Shown: positions 20,369-30,633, counted from the stretch's first letter. The stretch: 50,602 nt of DNA from Actinomycetota bacterium (GCA_005778835.1 SXMG01000090.1:1-50602), one strand, 5' to 3'. Notes: generated from the sequence alone by a model not told the origin. A program made the numbers and translations.

Positions 20369-21799
20369 ATGCGCACTCTCATCACCCAGGCCGCGATCGT
20401 CTCGATGGACGACGCCATCGGCGACCTGCCGCGCGGCGACATCCTCATCGAGGACGGAGTCATCGTCGCTGTCGCGCCATCGATCGACGCCGCCGACGCC
20501 GAGATCATCGACGGGTCGACCATGATCGCGATGCCGGGAATGGTCGACACCCACCGCCACACCTGGCAGACCGCGCTGCGCGGTATCCTCGCCGACGGCA
20601 ACATCCCCGACTATCTGCGCGGCATCCGGCTGCAGATGGCGCCGCGCTATCGGGCCGACGACATGTACGCCGGCAACTACGCCGGTGCGCTCGACGCCCT
20701 CAACTGCGGCGTCACCTCGCTTGTCGACTACTGCCACAACATCCTCGACCCCGACTGCGCGCACGCAGCGGTGACCGGGCTGCGCGACGCGGGCATCCGC
20801 GGCCTGTACGGTCACGGCCTCACGCCGATCACGAGCAACACGTGGAGCGAGAGCAAGGGAGGTTCGGCCGCAGACTCCGACCCCGCGGATCTCGAGACCC
20901 GGGCGCGGCTGGCGCGGAGCATCCGCGACGAGTACTTCTCCTCTGACGGACTGCTGCGATTCGGCATCGCGCCGCAAGAGCTCGCCATCGCGCCCGTCGC
21001 GACCGTGCAGGCGGAGTTCGCACTCGCTCGCGAGCTCGATGCGCGCATCACTATGCACGCCAATCAGGTGATGGTGCGGCAGCTCTTCAAGGACGTCGAA
21101 GTGCTGCACGAGAACTCGTTGCTGGGCGACGACCTTCTCCTCGTGCACTGCACGTTCAACACGGACGACGAGTGGCGCATGCTCGAGGGCACCGGAACGA
21201 TGGTCTCCGTCTGCGCCGAGACAGAGATGCAGATGGGCATGGGCTACCCCGCCATCGCCGAGGTGACGAAGCACACGCCCGGCCCGAGTCTCGGCATCGA
21301 CTGCGTGAGCGGAGACAGCGGCGACATGATCTCGCACGCGCGCCTCGTGCTGCAGGCGAGCCGCTATCGCGCGGACGAACCGGGCTACCAGCAGTGGGTC
21401 GCGCCGCAGACGATGTCGTGGACCACGCGGGATGCCCTCCGCTGGCTCACCATCAACGGCGCACACGCGGCCGGGGTGGGCGACCTCGTCGGCTCCTTGA
21501 CCCCCGGAAAGCGCGCCGACATCGTGCTGCTCGAGATGGGCGGCATCAGCCAGGCCGGCTGGAACCGCAACGACCCCGCGGGCGCGATCATCGCCCAGGC
21601 TCACGCCGGCTGCGTCGACACGGTGCTCGTCGACGGCCGGGTGGTCAAGCGCGGAGGAGTGCTCGTGCACGTCGACCTGCCGGCGGCTCTGCGCACGCTC
21701 GATGAGTCGCACCAGTACCTCTATGAGCAGATGGAGCAGCACGGAGGCTTCATCCCCCAGCCCCCGATCGACATTCCGCTCTACCGCGACCGCGCCTGA
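20369..21799 (+). CDS. Amidohydrolase family protein (paralogue 2)
   Basis: GMVDTHRHTWQTALRGI, ITMHANQV, LVHCTFN, LGIDCVSGDSGD. Confidence 0.85.
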   Translation: MRTLITQAAIVSMDDAIGDLPRGDILIEDGVIVAVAPSIDAADAEIIDGSTMIAMPGMVDTHRHTWQTALRGILADGNIPDYLRGIRLQMAPRYRADDMYAGNYAGALDALNCGVTSLVDYCHNILDPDCAHAAVTGLRDAGIRGLYGHGLTPITSNTWSESKGGSAADSDPADLETRARLARSIRDEYFSSDGLLRFGIAPQELAIAPVATVQAEFALARELDARITMHANQVMVRQLFKDVEVLHENSLLGDDLLLVHCTFNTDDEWRMLEGTGTMVSVCAETEMQMGMGYPAIAEVTKHTPGPSLGIDCVSGDSGDMISHARLVLQASRYRADEPGYQQWVAPQTMSWTTRDALRWLTINGAHAAGVGDLVGSLTPGKRADIVLLEMGGISQAGWNRNDPAGAIIAQAHAGCVDTVLVDGRVVKRGGVLVHVDLPAALRTLDESHQYLYEQMEQHGGFIPQPPIDIPLYRDRA

Positions 21800-21838
21800 C
21801 GCGGCCCCACTGAACACCGCAGCCCCGATCTGGGCTGT

Positions 21839-21857
21839 TGTTCAACTATGATGAACA
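21839..21857. promoter_or_regulatory. Candidate operator TGTTCA-ACTATGA-TGAACA overlapping a TATGAT -10-like element
   Basis: Perfect 6-N7-6 inverted repeat upstream of amidohydrolase 3 and the ABC operon. Confidence 0.6.
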
Positions 21858-21975
21858 AAAGTGTAAGCAAGGCTTGACTAGCGTTCAGTCACACTTCTAC
21901 GATGACGGCAGTACACCACGACGCGATGCGGCGCCCCTGGGCGACGTGTCGCCCGATACAGGAGTCAATGACGAC

Positions 21976-23361
21976 ATGAGCACCCGTACCCTGCTGCGTG
22001 GCGGCACTGTGATCACCTCGGCGCGAGCCGGCGAGGTCCTCCCCAACACCGACATTCTCATCGGCACCGACGGCACCATCGAGGCCATCGGCCACGGCCT
22101 CGACGCCGCCGATGCCGCGGTCATCGACGTGACCGGTCGCATCGTGCACGCTGGCTTCGTCGACACCCACCGCCACACCTGGCAGTCGGTCGTGCGGCAC
22201 GTCGCCTCCGACTGGTCACTGACCGAGTACCTCGCGGGCCTGCACACGGGGCTCAGCAAGTACTTCCGCCCCGAAGACACCTACACCGGCAACTACCTCG
22301 GAGCCCTCGAGGCGCTCGATGCGGGCATCACGACGCTCGTCGACTGGTCGCACAACCTGGCGACGCCGGCACACGCGGATGCCGCGGTGCAGGCGCTCAT
22401 GGACACCGGAATGCGAGCGGTCTTCGCGCACGGTGGCGGCGCGCAGCAGTGGGGCGCGCTGCCGTCGACCAACAACCACCCGGCGGAGGACGCGCGCCGC
22501 GTGCGCGACCAGTACTTCAGCTCGGACGACCAGCTGGTGACGATGGCGCTCGCCCTGCGCGGTCCGCAGTTCGTCGTCCCCGAGGTCAACACGCACGACT
22601 TCCAGTTAGCGAAAGATCTCGACCTGCGCGTGACGATGCACGTCGGCGACGGCTACTGGGGCAAGTCAGGCCCGGTCCGCAAGCTGAAAGAAGAGGGCCT
22701 GCTCTCTGACCGCATCACCTACGTGCACTGCAACACGCTCGGAGACGACGAGCTCGACATGATCGCCGGTTCCGGAGGCACCGCTTCGGTCTCGCCCGAT
22801 GTCGAGATGCAGATGGGTCACGGCTACCCGGCGACCGGTCGCCTGCTCAAGGCGGGCATTCGCCCCACCTTCTCGATCGATGTCTGCAGCTCGAACGGCG
22901 GCGACATGTTCGGCACGATGCGCACCGCGATCGGCATGCAGCGGGCGCTCGACAACGCGCCGAGCGTCGAGACCGGCGAGGTGCTGCAGCGCATCGGCCT
23001 GAGCGTCACCGAGGTCATGCAGTTCGCCACCATCGACGGTGCCCACGCGGCCGGTCTCGACCACCGCACCGGCTCTCTCGAGGTCGGCAAGGCCGCCGAC
23101 ATCGTCGTGCTCGACGACCGATCGCTCGCGCTCACCCCGATGAACAACCCCATCGGCGCTGTCGTCTACTCCGCTCACCCGGGCCTCGTGCGCGACGTGT
23201 TCGTGCAGGGTCGCCAGGTCAAGAAGGATGGCGTGCTCGTCGGTGTCGACGTCGCGGCCCTCCGGGCGCGGGCCGAGGCGTCGCGCGACTACATCGTCGG
23301 TGAGATGCCCGAGGCCAAGCTCGACGGCACGTGGCACCCTGACCTGGCCCCGCAGGCCTGA
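21976..23361 (+). CDS. Amidohydrolase family protein (paralogue 3)
   Basis: MSTRTLLRGGTVITS start; GFVDTHRHTWQSVVRH, VTMHVGDGYWG, YVHCNTLG, FSIDVCSSNGGD. Confidence 0.85.
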   Translation: MSTRTLLRGGTVITSARAGEVLPNTDILIGTDGTIEAIGHGLDAADAAVIDVTGRIVHAGFVDTHRHTWQSVVRHVASDWSLTEYLAGLHTGLSKYFRPEDTYTGNYLGALEALDAGITTLVDWSHNLATPAHADAAVQALMDTGMRAVFAHGGGAQQWGALPSTNNHPAEDARRVRDQYFSSDDQLVTMALALRGPQFVVPEVNTHDFQLAKDLDLRVTMHVGDGYWGKSGPVRKLKEEGLLSDRITYVHCNTLGDDELDMIAGSGGTASVSPDVEMQMGHGYPATGRLLKAGIRPTFSIDVCSSNGGDMFGTMRTAIGMQRALDNAPSVETGEVLQRIGLSVTEVMQFATIDGAHAAGLDHRTGSLEVGKAADIVVLDDRSLALTPMNNPIGAVVYSAHPGLVRDVFVQGRQVKKDGVLVGVDVAALRARAEASRDYIVGEMPEAKLDGTWHPDLAPQA

Positions 23362-23366
23362 GCGTC

Positions 23367-24404
23367 ATGACTGCCGTTCAGCAGAGCCCGCAGGGTCGGC
23401 CCGAGATCGTCGATCGTGCCTCCCTCGCGCGCACCGTGTGGTCGTGGCCGGGAATGCGTGCTTTCGTGGCTGTGGTGCTGCTGTTCGCGGTGAGCCCGCT
23501 CATCGCTCTCGGCAGTGTCAGCGAGACCGCGATCATCTCGATGCTGCCGTTCGCTGCGCTGACGGCCATCGTCGCGATCGGCCAGACGCTCGTCATCCAG
23601 CAGGGCGGGCTCGACCTCTCGGTTCCCGGGGCAATCACCTTGAGCGCCCTCATCGTCGCCAAGTTCGGGGCCGACGAAGACTGGGGCTTGAGCACCGCGA
23701 TCGTCGTCGCCATCGTGGCGACGTCGCTCTTCGGCATGCTGAGCGGTGTCGTGATCGCGGTCTTCGGTCTGCCGCCGCTCGTCGTGACGATCGCAAGCAA
23801 CGCCCTCATGATCGGTGCGGTTCAGGCGATCTCGGGGGGCTTCAACGCCCAGACGACCGATGAGCTCAGCAGCTTCGCTCTCACGAGAGTGGCGGGGGTG
23901 CCGGTGCTGGCGTGGTTCGCGCTCGTGATCGTGATCGCCGTGCACATCGTGCTCAAGGGCACGCGCGTCGGCCGCCGATTCGAGCTCGTCGGTGAGAACC
24001 CGCGCAGCGCGGCCAACATCGGCGTCGCGACGCGGGGCTACATCATCTCGGCCTACTGGCTCTCGACCGCACTCGCCGCTGCGGGCGGCGTTCTCCTCGC
24101 CGGCCTGCTGCGGTCGCCGACTCTCACGGCCGGCAACGACTACCTGCTGCCTTCGATCGCTGCGGTGGTGCTCGGCGGCACCGCCCTCACGGGCGGCCGG
24201 GGAAGCATCGTCGGCACCGCCCTCGGGGCCCTCTTCCTCGCACAGCTCAGCCAGTTGGTTCAGACCTTCACGCAGGCGACCGCTGTGCAGAACATCGTCC
24301 AGGCGCTCATCATCGGCGTCGGGATTGTCGCCCAGCTCCAGCTGGGCGGCAACAGCGGACGGCTCAAGAGCCTGTTCCGCCTTAACCGCAACACCCATCC
24401 CTAG
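23367..24404 (+). CDS. CUT2-type (ribose/simple-sugar-like) ABC transporter permease
   Basis: Multi-TM; IGQTLVIQQGGLDLSVPGAITLSA; LLPSIAAVVLGGTALTGGRGSIVGTALGAL. Confidence 0.88.
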   Translation: MTAVQQSPQGRPEIVDRASLARTVWSWPGMRAFVAVVLLFAVSPLIALGSVSETAIISMLPFAALTAIVAIGQTLVIQQGGLDLSVPGAITLSALIVAKFGADEDWGLSTAIVVAIVATSLFGMLSGVVIAVFGLPPLVVTIASNALMIGAVQAISGGFNAQTTDELSSFALTRVAGVPVLAWFALVIVIAVHIVLKGTRVGRRFELVGENPRSAANIGVATRGYIISAYWLSTALAAAGGVLLAGLLRSPTLTAGNDYLLPSIAAVVLGGTALTGGRGSIVGTALGALFLAQLSQLVQTFTQATAVQNIVQALIIGVGIVAQLQLGGNSGRLKSLFRLNRNTHP

Positions 24405-24431
24405 CACCAACGACTCAATGAGGAGTGTGCA

Positions 24432-25619
24432 ATGAGCACCACAACCATGGGCAGAAGGCTCATCCCGGTGGCATCCGCCGCCGCGGTCGCCGCGATCATC
24501 CTTGCCGGATGCACGTCGACCAACGCCGAGGCACCCGAAGAAGGCGGCGTCGCCAACAACCTCCAGGCTGACATCGCCGCGGGCTCGGTCGGCACGGTCG
24601 ACCAGTTCATCTCGATGGACGACGTCTGCCCGACCGAGGGCGACCCGATCACCGTCGGCGTTGTCGACGGCATCGGCACGAACAGCTGGTCGAAGACCGT
24701 GCTGGCCGAGATCGAGAGCGAAGCGGCGCAGTGCGAGCTCATCGAGAGCGTCGAGTTCGTCGCCGGTCTCTTCGACCTCGAGACGACCACGAGCGGCATC
24801 ACGAGCCTCGCAGCCAAGGGCACCGACATCATCCTGGTGATCCCGGACGCCGGTCCGGGCGAGGCGCACCTTCCTGCGATCCGTCAGGCGACGCAGGCGG
24901 GCTCGATCGTGATCAACTTCGCTGCCGACCCGCAGGGTCAGGCCGGAGTCGACTACCTCGACTACACCGACCAGTCGCCGAAGTTCGTCGGCATCTCGAA
25001 GGCCGAGTGGCTCGTCGACCAGCTGGGCGAGGAAGGCGGCAACATCGTGTTCCTCGGCGGCCCCGCCGGTGCACTGGTCTCGACGCAGGAGTTCGAGGGC
25101 CTGCAGGAGGTTCTCGCCGAGAACCCGCAGCTCACCCTGCTCACTCCTGAGCCCGTCGTCACCAACTGGGACCCGGCGCAGGCGCAGCAGGCCATGGCCG
25201 GTCTGCTCTCGCAGTTCCCGGAGATCGACGCGATCATCGCCGACTACGGCGCAGCAGCTGCCGGCGTGATCCGCGCCTACGAGGCCGCGGGACTCTCGCT
25301 GCCGCTGGTCACGACGACCGACGACAACTCGCTGAGCTGCAACTTCGACGCTCTCAAGGAGACCAACCCGGCCTACGAGCTCGCGACGGTCTCGTCGCGC
25401 ACGTGGATCGGTCGCGTCGCCCTCCGCAAGGCCGTCGCAGCGTTCTACGGCGGCTCGAACCCTGAGCCGTCGATCTACAACCTGGCGATCGTCGAAGACT
25501 CGACGGGCACCGCTCCGGGATCCATCCTGCCGAGCGAGGCCTGCCTGCCGGACGCGCCGCCGGACGCCACGCCGTCGACGCTGCTGACGGCTGACGAGAT
25601 CAACGCGCTGTTCAACTAA
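24432..25619 (+). CDS. Sugar-type ABC transporter substrate-binding lipoprotein
   Basis: Lipobox AAIILAGCTS; periplasmic-binding-protein-like fold residues; in operon with permeases. Confidence 0.85.
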   Translation: MSTTTMGRRLIPVASAAAVAAIILAGCTSTNAEAPEEGGVANNLQADIAAGSVGTVDQFISMDDVCPTEGDPITVGVVDGIGTNSWSKTVLAEIESEAAQCELIESVEFVAGLFDLETTTSGITSLAAKGTDIILVIPDAGPGEAHLPAIRQATQAGSIVINFAADPQGQAGVDYLDYTDQSPKFVGISKAEWLVDQLGEEGGNIVFLGGPAGALVSTQEFEGLQEVLAENPQLTLLTPEPVVTNWDPAQAQQAMAGLLSQFPEIDAIIADYGAAAAGVIRAYEAAGLSLPLVTTTDDNSLSCNFDALKETNPAYELATVSSRTWIGRVALRKAVAAFYGGSNPEPSIYNLAIVEDSTGTAPGSILPSEACLPDAPPDATPSTLLTADEINALFN

Positions 25620-25633
25620 CAACGAAAGAACCG

Positions 25634-28129
25634 ATGACCATGGACACCGCCCTCTCTCTCACGGGAATCACCAAGATCTATCCAGGGGTGCGCGCGCTCG
25701 ACGATGTCAGCGTCACCGTCGCCCCCGGTAAGGTCCACGCGATCCTCGGCGAGAACGGAGCGGGCAAGTCCACGCTCGTCGGAATCGCCGCGGGGTCGGT
25801 CGTGCCTGATGCAGGCACGATCGGCCTCGCCGGCGACGAGCTTCCGCGCATGTTCCCGCGCGATGCTCGCGAGCGGGGGCTGGCGATCGTCTACCAGACC
25901 CCTGCTCTCGCACCGGCACTGTCAGTGCTGGATGCCGTGCTGCTGCTGCTCCCCGAGTCGAAGCGACCGGCGCGCAAGAACGCCGCAGCCTGGCTGTCAT
26001 CCCACTTCACGACTCTCGGGCTGCGGGTCGACCCCGGCGCGCTCGTCTCGAATCTCTCGTTGCGCGACGCTCACCTGGTCGAGATCGCCGCGGCGCTCGC
26101 GAGCGACCCGAGTGTGCTCGTTCTCGACGAGCCCACCGAAGCTCTCGGCCCTGAAGAGACTCGCTGGTTGTTCGACCGCATCGCCGATCTGCTCGCGAGC
26201 GGCACGGCCATCGTGTACATCACGCACCGCATTCCCGAGGTGATCGAGATCGCGACCGATCTCACCGTCTTGCGCGACGGCCGCGTCGTCGGCCGCGGTC
26301 TCGTCGCCGACTACACCGAAGAGCAGATCGTCGAGCTCATCGTCGGTCGCTCGCTCGAGACGACCTTCCCCGACAAGGCGGTCGTCGAGCCCGACGCTGA
26401 CGACGTCTACGCCGTGACTCGCATCACGGGCCAGGGCTTCACCGAGGTCAGCTTCGCCGCACGCCCCGGCGAGGTCATCGGCCTTGCGGGTGTGGAGGGC
26501 AACGGCCAGCGCGAGGTTCTGCGCGCCCTGGGCGGGCATGGACTCACCGACGGGTCTGTGGCGCTCGGAGGTCACCAGATCTCGGTGCGCTCGCCCCGGG
26601 CTGCCAAGCGAGCCGGCGTCGTCTATCTTCCCGGCGACCGCATCGGCGAGGCCATGTTCGGCAAGATGACCATTCGCGAGAACGTCGTCGCCCCCAACCT
26701 CACCGACGCCATGCCGTTCGGCATCGTGAACCGGCCCAAGGAGTACGAGCTGACGCGCAAGGCCATCGGCGGTCTCGCGGTCAAGACTCCGAGCCTCGAG
26801 ACACCCATCGTCTCGCTCTCGGGCGGCAGCCAGCAGAAGGTGCTGCTCGCCCGCGCCCGTCTCGGCAACCCGCGCGTGCTGCTCGTCGAAGACCCCACAC
26901 AAGGAGTCGACGCGGGCGCTCGCGTCGAGATCTACTCGTTCTTGCGGGCGATGGCGGCGTCGGGCGTCGTGGTCGTCGTGCTGTCGACCGATGCTGTCGA
27001 GCTCGAGGGTCTGTGCGACCGCGTGGTCGTGTTCTCGCGCGGCCGAGTGCAGACGGTGCTCAACGGCGATGACGTCACCGAGCGCGCCATCACCGGGGCA
27101 GCAGTACTGTCGACCGATACCTCGGAGTCGACGACGATCACTGCTGATAGCGGTCAGCGGCGCCGACGACTGCCACTGGGCCCCGGGGGAACACAGGCGA
27201 CGATTCTGCTGGCGCTCGCGCTCACGCTGAGCATCGCGACGACCCTCGCGTCGTCGGCCTTCCTCAGCCCGTTGAACCTGAGCCAGCTGCTCGCCGCGTC
27301 ATCCGTCATCATCCTGGTCGGCCTCGCGCAGCTGCTCGTGGTCATGACCGGCGGCATCGACCTCAGCATCGGTTCGGTGGTCGCGCTGTCGACGGTCGTC
27401 ATCTCGTTCTTCGGGCAGGGAGGCCCCGGGCTCTTCGCTCTTGGCGTCGTGCTCGCGATCGTCGCGGGACTGGTTGTCGGCATCATCAATGGTCTGCTCG
27501 TGACCCGTCTCTCGCTGCCGCCCGTCATCGCGACCCTCGTCACCTCGATCGCGGTCGTGGGTGTTGCGCAAGTGATGCGGCCCGCTCCGGGCGGCTCGGC
27601 CACGGGCGACATCATGGCGGCCGTGGGCCTGGTCGTCGCTGGTGTGCCGGTCGTGCTCATGATCGCCGTCATCATCGCGGTCGCCCTCTGGTACGTCATC
27701 GAGCGCACGACGCTCGGCCGGGGGCTGCGTGCCGCGGGCTCCGACCCCATCAAGGCCAACCGGATGGGTGTCAACGTCGACCGCATGCGATTCCTGGCGA
27801 GTGTCGGCGCTGGCACGCTCGCAGCGATCGCCGGTCTCATCCTTTACACGCGCACCGGCATCGGCGATGCGAACACCGGTCAAGCGCTGACTCTGACCTC
27901 GGTGACCGCGATCGTCATCGCCGGGGCGAGCATCTTCGGCGGTTCGGGTTCGGCCATCGCAGTCGCCGCGGCCGGTCTGCTGCTGCAGACGATCACGAGC
28001 GCCTTGAGCTTCTTGTCGCTCGGTCTGTCATGGCAGTACTGGCTGCAGGGCATCTTCGTGATTCTGGCGGCACTGATCCCGATCGTCGCCGCGTGGCGCA
28101 AGGGGCGAGCTGGGCCGCGCTTGAGGTAG
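25634..28129 (+). CDS. Fused ABC ATPase (RbsA-like, N-terminal) and permease (RbsC-like, C-terminal)
   Basis: 831 aa: GENGAGKSTLV...LDEPTEAL...LSGGSQQKVLLARARL then TM domain LAQLLVVMTGGIDLSIGSVVALS...IVIAGASIFGGSGS. Confidence 0.9.
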   Translation: MTMDTALSLTGITKIYPGVRALDDVSVTVAPGKVHAILGENGAGKSTLVGIAAGSVVPDAGTIGLAGDELPRMFPRDARERGLAIVYQTPALAPALSVLDAVLLLLPESKRPARKNAAAWLSSHFTTLGLRVDPGALVSNLSLRDAHLVEIAAALASDPSVLVLDEPTEALGPEETRWLFDRIADLLASGTAIVYITHRIPEVIEIATDLTVLRDGRVVGRGLVADYTEEQIVELIVGRSLETTFPDKAVVEPDADDVYAVTRITGQGFTEVSFAARPGEVIGLAGVEGNGQREVLRALGGHGLTDGSVALGGHQISVRSPRAAKRAGVVYLPGDRIGEAMFGKMTIRENVVAPNLTDAMPFGIVNRPKEYELTRKAIGGLAVKTPSLETPIVSLSGGSQQKVLLARARLGNPRVLLVEDPTQGVDAGARVEIYSFLRAMAASGVVVVVLSTDAVELEGLCDRVVVFSRGRVQTVLNGDDVTERAITGAAVLSTDTSESTTITADSGQRRRRLPLGPGGTQATILLALALTLSIATTLASSAFLSPLNLSQLLAASSVIILVGLAQLLVVMTGGIDLSIGSVVALSTVVISFFGQGGPGLFALGVVLAIVAGLVVGIINGLLVTRLSLPPVIATLVTSIAVVGVAQVMRPAPGGSATGDIMAAVGLVVAGVPVVLMIAVIIAVALWYVIERTTLGRGLRAAGSDPIKANRMGVNVDRMRFLASVGAGTLAAIAGLILYTRTGIGDANTGQALTLTSVTAIVIAGASIFGGSGSAIAVAAAGLLLQTITSALSFLSLGLSWQYWLQGIFVILAALIPIVAAWRKGRAGPRLR

Positions 28130-28214
28130 CGCCGGGCGCCCTTTCCCGGGCGCTCAGGCGAGTTGGTCACAATGAGGTCGAGTCATCGAGATTCTGTCAA
28201 CGAGAGTGGAGATC

Positions 28215-29597
28215 ATGAAGAGCACCGGAACAACCGGCACGAACGGCGTCGACTGGGAGGCGCGCATCGATTTCGATCGCCTCCGGGATGAACGGCTCAC
28301 GAAGCTCAAGGCCGAGCTAGACCGTTCCGACGTCGGCGCGCTGCTCGCCTTCGACTTCTCGAACATCCGCTACATGACCGCGACGCACATCGGCACGTGG
28401 GCGATGGACAAGCTGATCAGGTTCAGCCTGCTGACCCGCAACACCGACCCCATCTCGTGGGATTTCGGCTCGGCGGCGAAGCACCACAAGCTCTACAACC
28501 CGTGGCTCGACGTGACGACCTCGGAGATGGACGCCGACCCGCATTCGCCGCACGAGGGTGCGAAGCGGCCCCGGCTCGAGAGCGGCGCCCGCGCCGGCAT
28601 CTCGACGTTGCGCGGAGCCTTCCCGCCCGACGCCGGCATCGCCGAGGAGGTCGCCCGCAAGGTGAAGCGCGAGCTCGAGAAGTTCGGGGTCGCCGACCAG
28701 CCTCTCGGCGTCGATGTGATCGAGCTGCCCATTCTGTTCGCGCTGCAGAAGGAGGGCATCCAGGTCGTCGACGGTCAGCAGATCTTCCTCGAGGCGCGTC
28801 GCATCAAGACCCACGATGAGATCCGGCTGCTGACGCAGGCGGCGTCGATGGTGGATGCGGCCTACGAGAACCTCTACGAGTTCCTCCGGCCCGGCGTGCG
28901 CGAGAACGAGGCCGTCGGTCTGGTGGCGAAGACGCTGTACGACCTCGGCTCCGAGTACGTCGAGGGCGTCAACGCGATCTCGGGTGAGCGGTGCTCGCCC
29001 CACCCGCACGTGTTCAGCGACCGGCTGATTCGCCCGGGCGACCCCGCGTTCTTCGACATCCTGCACAGCTACAACGGGTACCGCACCTGCTACTACCGCA
29101 CCTTTGCAGTCGGGTCGGCTAGCCGCGCGCAGAAGGACGCCTACACGCGGGCTCGCGAGTACATGGATCGCGCGATCGCGCTCGTGAAGCCCGGCGCGAC
29201 CACCGCCGACATCGTCGCGGTCTGGCCGAAGGCCGAGGAGTTCGGATTCCCCGACGAAGAGGCGGCGTTCGCGCTGCAGTACGGCCACGGCGTGGGTCTC
29301 TCGATCTGGGAGAAGCCGATCTTCTCGCGCCTGACCTCGTTCGATCACCCCGAGCTCATCGAAGAGGGCATGGTCTTCGCCCTCGAGACCTACTGGCCGG
29401 CCTCGGACGGATGGGGTGCCGCGCGCATCGAAGAGGAGGTCGTCGTCACGGCGACCGGGTGCGAGGTCATCACGAAGTTCCCGGCCGAAGAGCTGCTCGT
29501 CGCGGGCAAGCGCTACTACGCCGTCGGCGGCGAGCTCAGCACGCTGCGCGACTCGCAGTCGCACCTCAACACGACCGACGGTCGCGGCGGCCACTGA
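28215..29597 (+). CDS. M24 / creatinase-fold family protein (paralogue A)
   Basis: FSNIRYMTATHIGTW; FFDILHSYNGYRTCYYRTFAVG; QYGHGVGL; ALETY; RIEEEVVVT. Alternative start 28206. Confidence 0.82.
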   Translation: MKSTGTTGTNGVDWEARIDFDRLRDERLTKLKAELDRSDVGALLAFDFSNIRYMTATHIGTWAMDKLIRFSLLTRNTDPISWDFGSAAKHHKLYNPWLDVTTSEMDADPHSPHEGAKRPRLESGARAGISTLRGAFPPDAGIAEEVARKVKRELEKFGVADQPLGVDVIELPILFALQKEGIQVVDGQQIFLEARRIKTHDEIRLLTQAASMVDAAYENLYEFLRPGVRENEAVGLVAKTLYDLGSEYVEGVNAISGERCSPHPHVFSDRLIRPGDPAFFDILHSYNGYRTCYYRTFAVGSASRAQKDAYTRAREYMDRAIALVKPGATTADIVAVWPKAEEFGFPDEEAAFALQYGHGVGLSIWEKPIFSRLTSFDHPELIEEGMVFALETYWPASDGWGAARIEEEVVVTATGCEVITKFPAEELLVAGKRYYAVGGELSTLRDSQSHLNTTDGRGGH

Positions 29598-29599
29598 CC

Positions 29600-29638
29600 A
29601 GCGGGCGGCGGGAGCACGCTTCGTCCCCGCCGCTCGCT
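29600..29638. terminator. Hairpin terminator between convergent genes
   Basis: AGCGGGCGGCGGG / CCCGCCGCTCGCT stem with one G.T wobble. Confidence 0.65.
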
Positions 29639-29654
29639 TGCTGCGCGTGCGGGC

Positions 29655-30548
29655 CTACAGCCCGCTGCGGCGCCGGGTGATCTCGGCGACGGCCGACCAG
29701 TCGAGCGCACTGAGGTCAGCGTCGGCCAGGGCTGCTTCGAACAGCTCGTGCAGCACGGGCGCGATCGGCAGCGATACCCCGCGCTCGGCCGCCGCGGCCT
29801 CGGCGAGGCCGAGATCCTTCAGGCCGAGCGACATGGCGAAGCCGACCGGCTCGTAGCGCTTCTCGGCGATGATCGGCGCGTAGCCCTTGTGGGCAGCGCC
29901 GCTGAAGGCCGTGTGGGTCAAGATCTCAACGAACTCGCTCGCGTCGATGCCCGTGGCCTCGACGAGCGACACCGATTCGGCGATCGACTGCATGGCGCTG
30001 ATCAGGCTGTAGTTCACGGCGATCTTCACGACGCTCGCCATCGCGACGTCGTCGCCGAGGTTCCACGTCTTCTGGCCGAGTGCCTCCAAGGACGGCATCG
30101 CGGCGGCGACCGCTGACGGATCTCCGGAGGCGACCACCAGCAGGCCTCCCGTCGCCGCGATCGTCGAACGGCCGAGCACGGGCGCCTGTACGTAGCCGAC
30201 GCCGTGACGCGCGTGCCGCTCCGCGAGCTCGTGGGCCGCGGACGGGCTGATCGTGGAGTGGTTTATGTGCACGCGGCCGGGCGGCACCGAGGTCAGCAGC
30301 TCGTCGTCGAAGACGGAGAGCAAAGCGGCGTCGTCGGCGAGCATCGAGTGCACGAGCTCGCAGGCGCCGAACGCTTCGGCGGGCGACGAGGCGACCGTGA
30401 CACCCTCACGAGCGGCCAGCGCGTCGATCGCGGGCCGGCTGCGGTTCCAGATCGTGACGCCGTAGCCCTCGTCGAGCAGCCGGGAGACCATGCCGGCGCC
30501 CATGGCGCCGAGCCCGAGGAAGGCGACGACAGGGGAGGTCGCGCTCAT
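29655..30548 (-). CDS. NAD(P)-dependent oxidoreductase, 3-hydroxyisobutyrate dehydrogenase-like
   Basis: VAFLGLGAMGAGMVSRLLDEGYGVTIWNRS; GxxGxG and HINHSTISPSAA. Confidence 0.85.
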   Translation of the reverse strand: MSATSPVVAFLGLGAMGAGMVSRLLDEGYGVTIWNRSRPAIDALAAREGVTVASSPAEAFGACELVHSMLADDAALLSVFDDELLTSVPPGRVHINHSTISPSAAHELAERHARHGVGYVQAPVLGRSTIAATGGLLVVASGDPSAVAAAMPSLEALGQKTWNLGDDVAMASVVKIAVNYSLISAMQSIAESVSLVEATGIDASEFVEILTHTAFSGAAHKGYAPIIAEKRYEPVGFAMSLGLKDLGLAEAAAAERGVSLPIAPVLHELFEAALADADLSALDWSAVAEITRRRSGL

Positions 30549-30633
30549 CGCTCGCCTCGAGCGTCGAGCGGAGTGCGATGCCGTGCTGGATCCACGATGA
30601 TCCTCCTCGTCGGGCGGTGGGCGATCACCGCTC

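Noticed and set aside
19979-21817. 612-aa minus-strand ORF opposite the ADH and amidohydrolase 2
   Set aside because: High-GC shadow ORF with low-complexity composition.
23289-25622. 777-aa minus-strand ORF opposite the permease and substrate-binding protein genes
   Set aside because: Arg/Asp/His-rich shadow translation typical of high-GC antisense frames; the plus-strand frames encode clearly recognisable proteins.
28136-28153. Possible terminator GCGCCC-TTTCCC-GGGCGC after the fused ABC gene
   Set aside because: Only a 6-bp stem in high-GC DNA and the next gene is co-oriented 85 bp away; not distinguishable from chance.
28130-28214. Search for the TGTTCA-N7-TGAACA operator upstream of M24 paralogue A
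   Set aside because: Only fragmentary similarity (GGTCACAATGAGGTC); below any defensible threshold, so the gene is probably expressed with the upstream operon.
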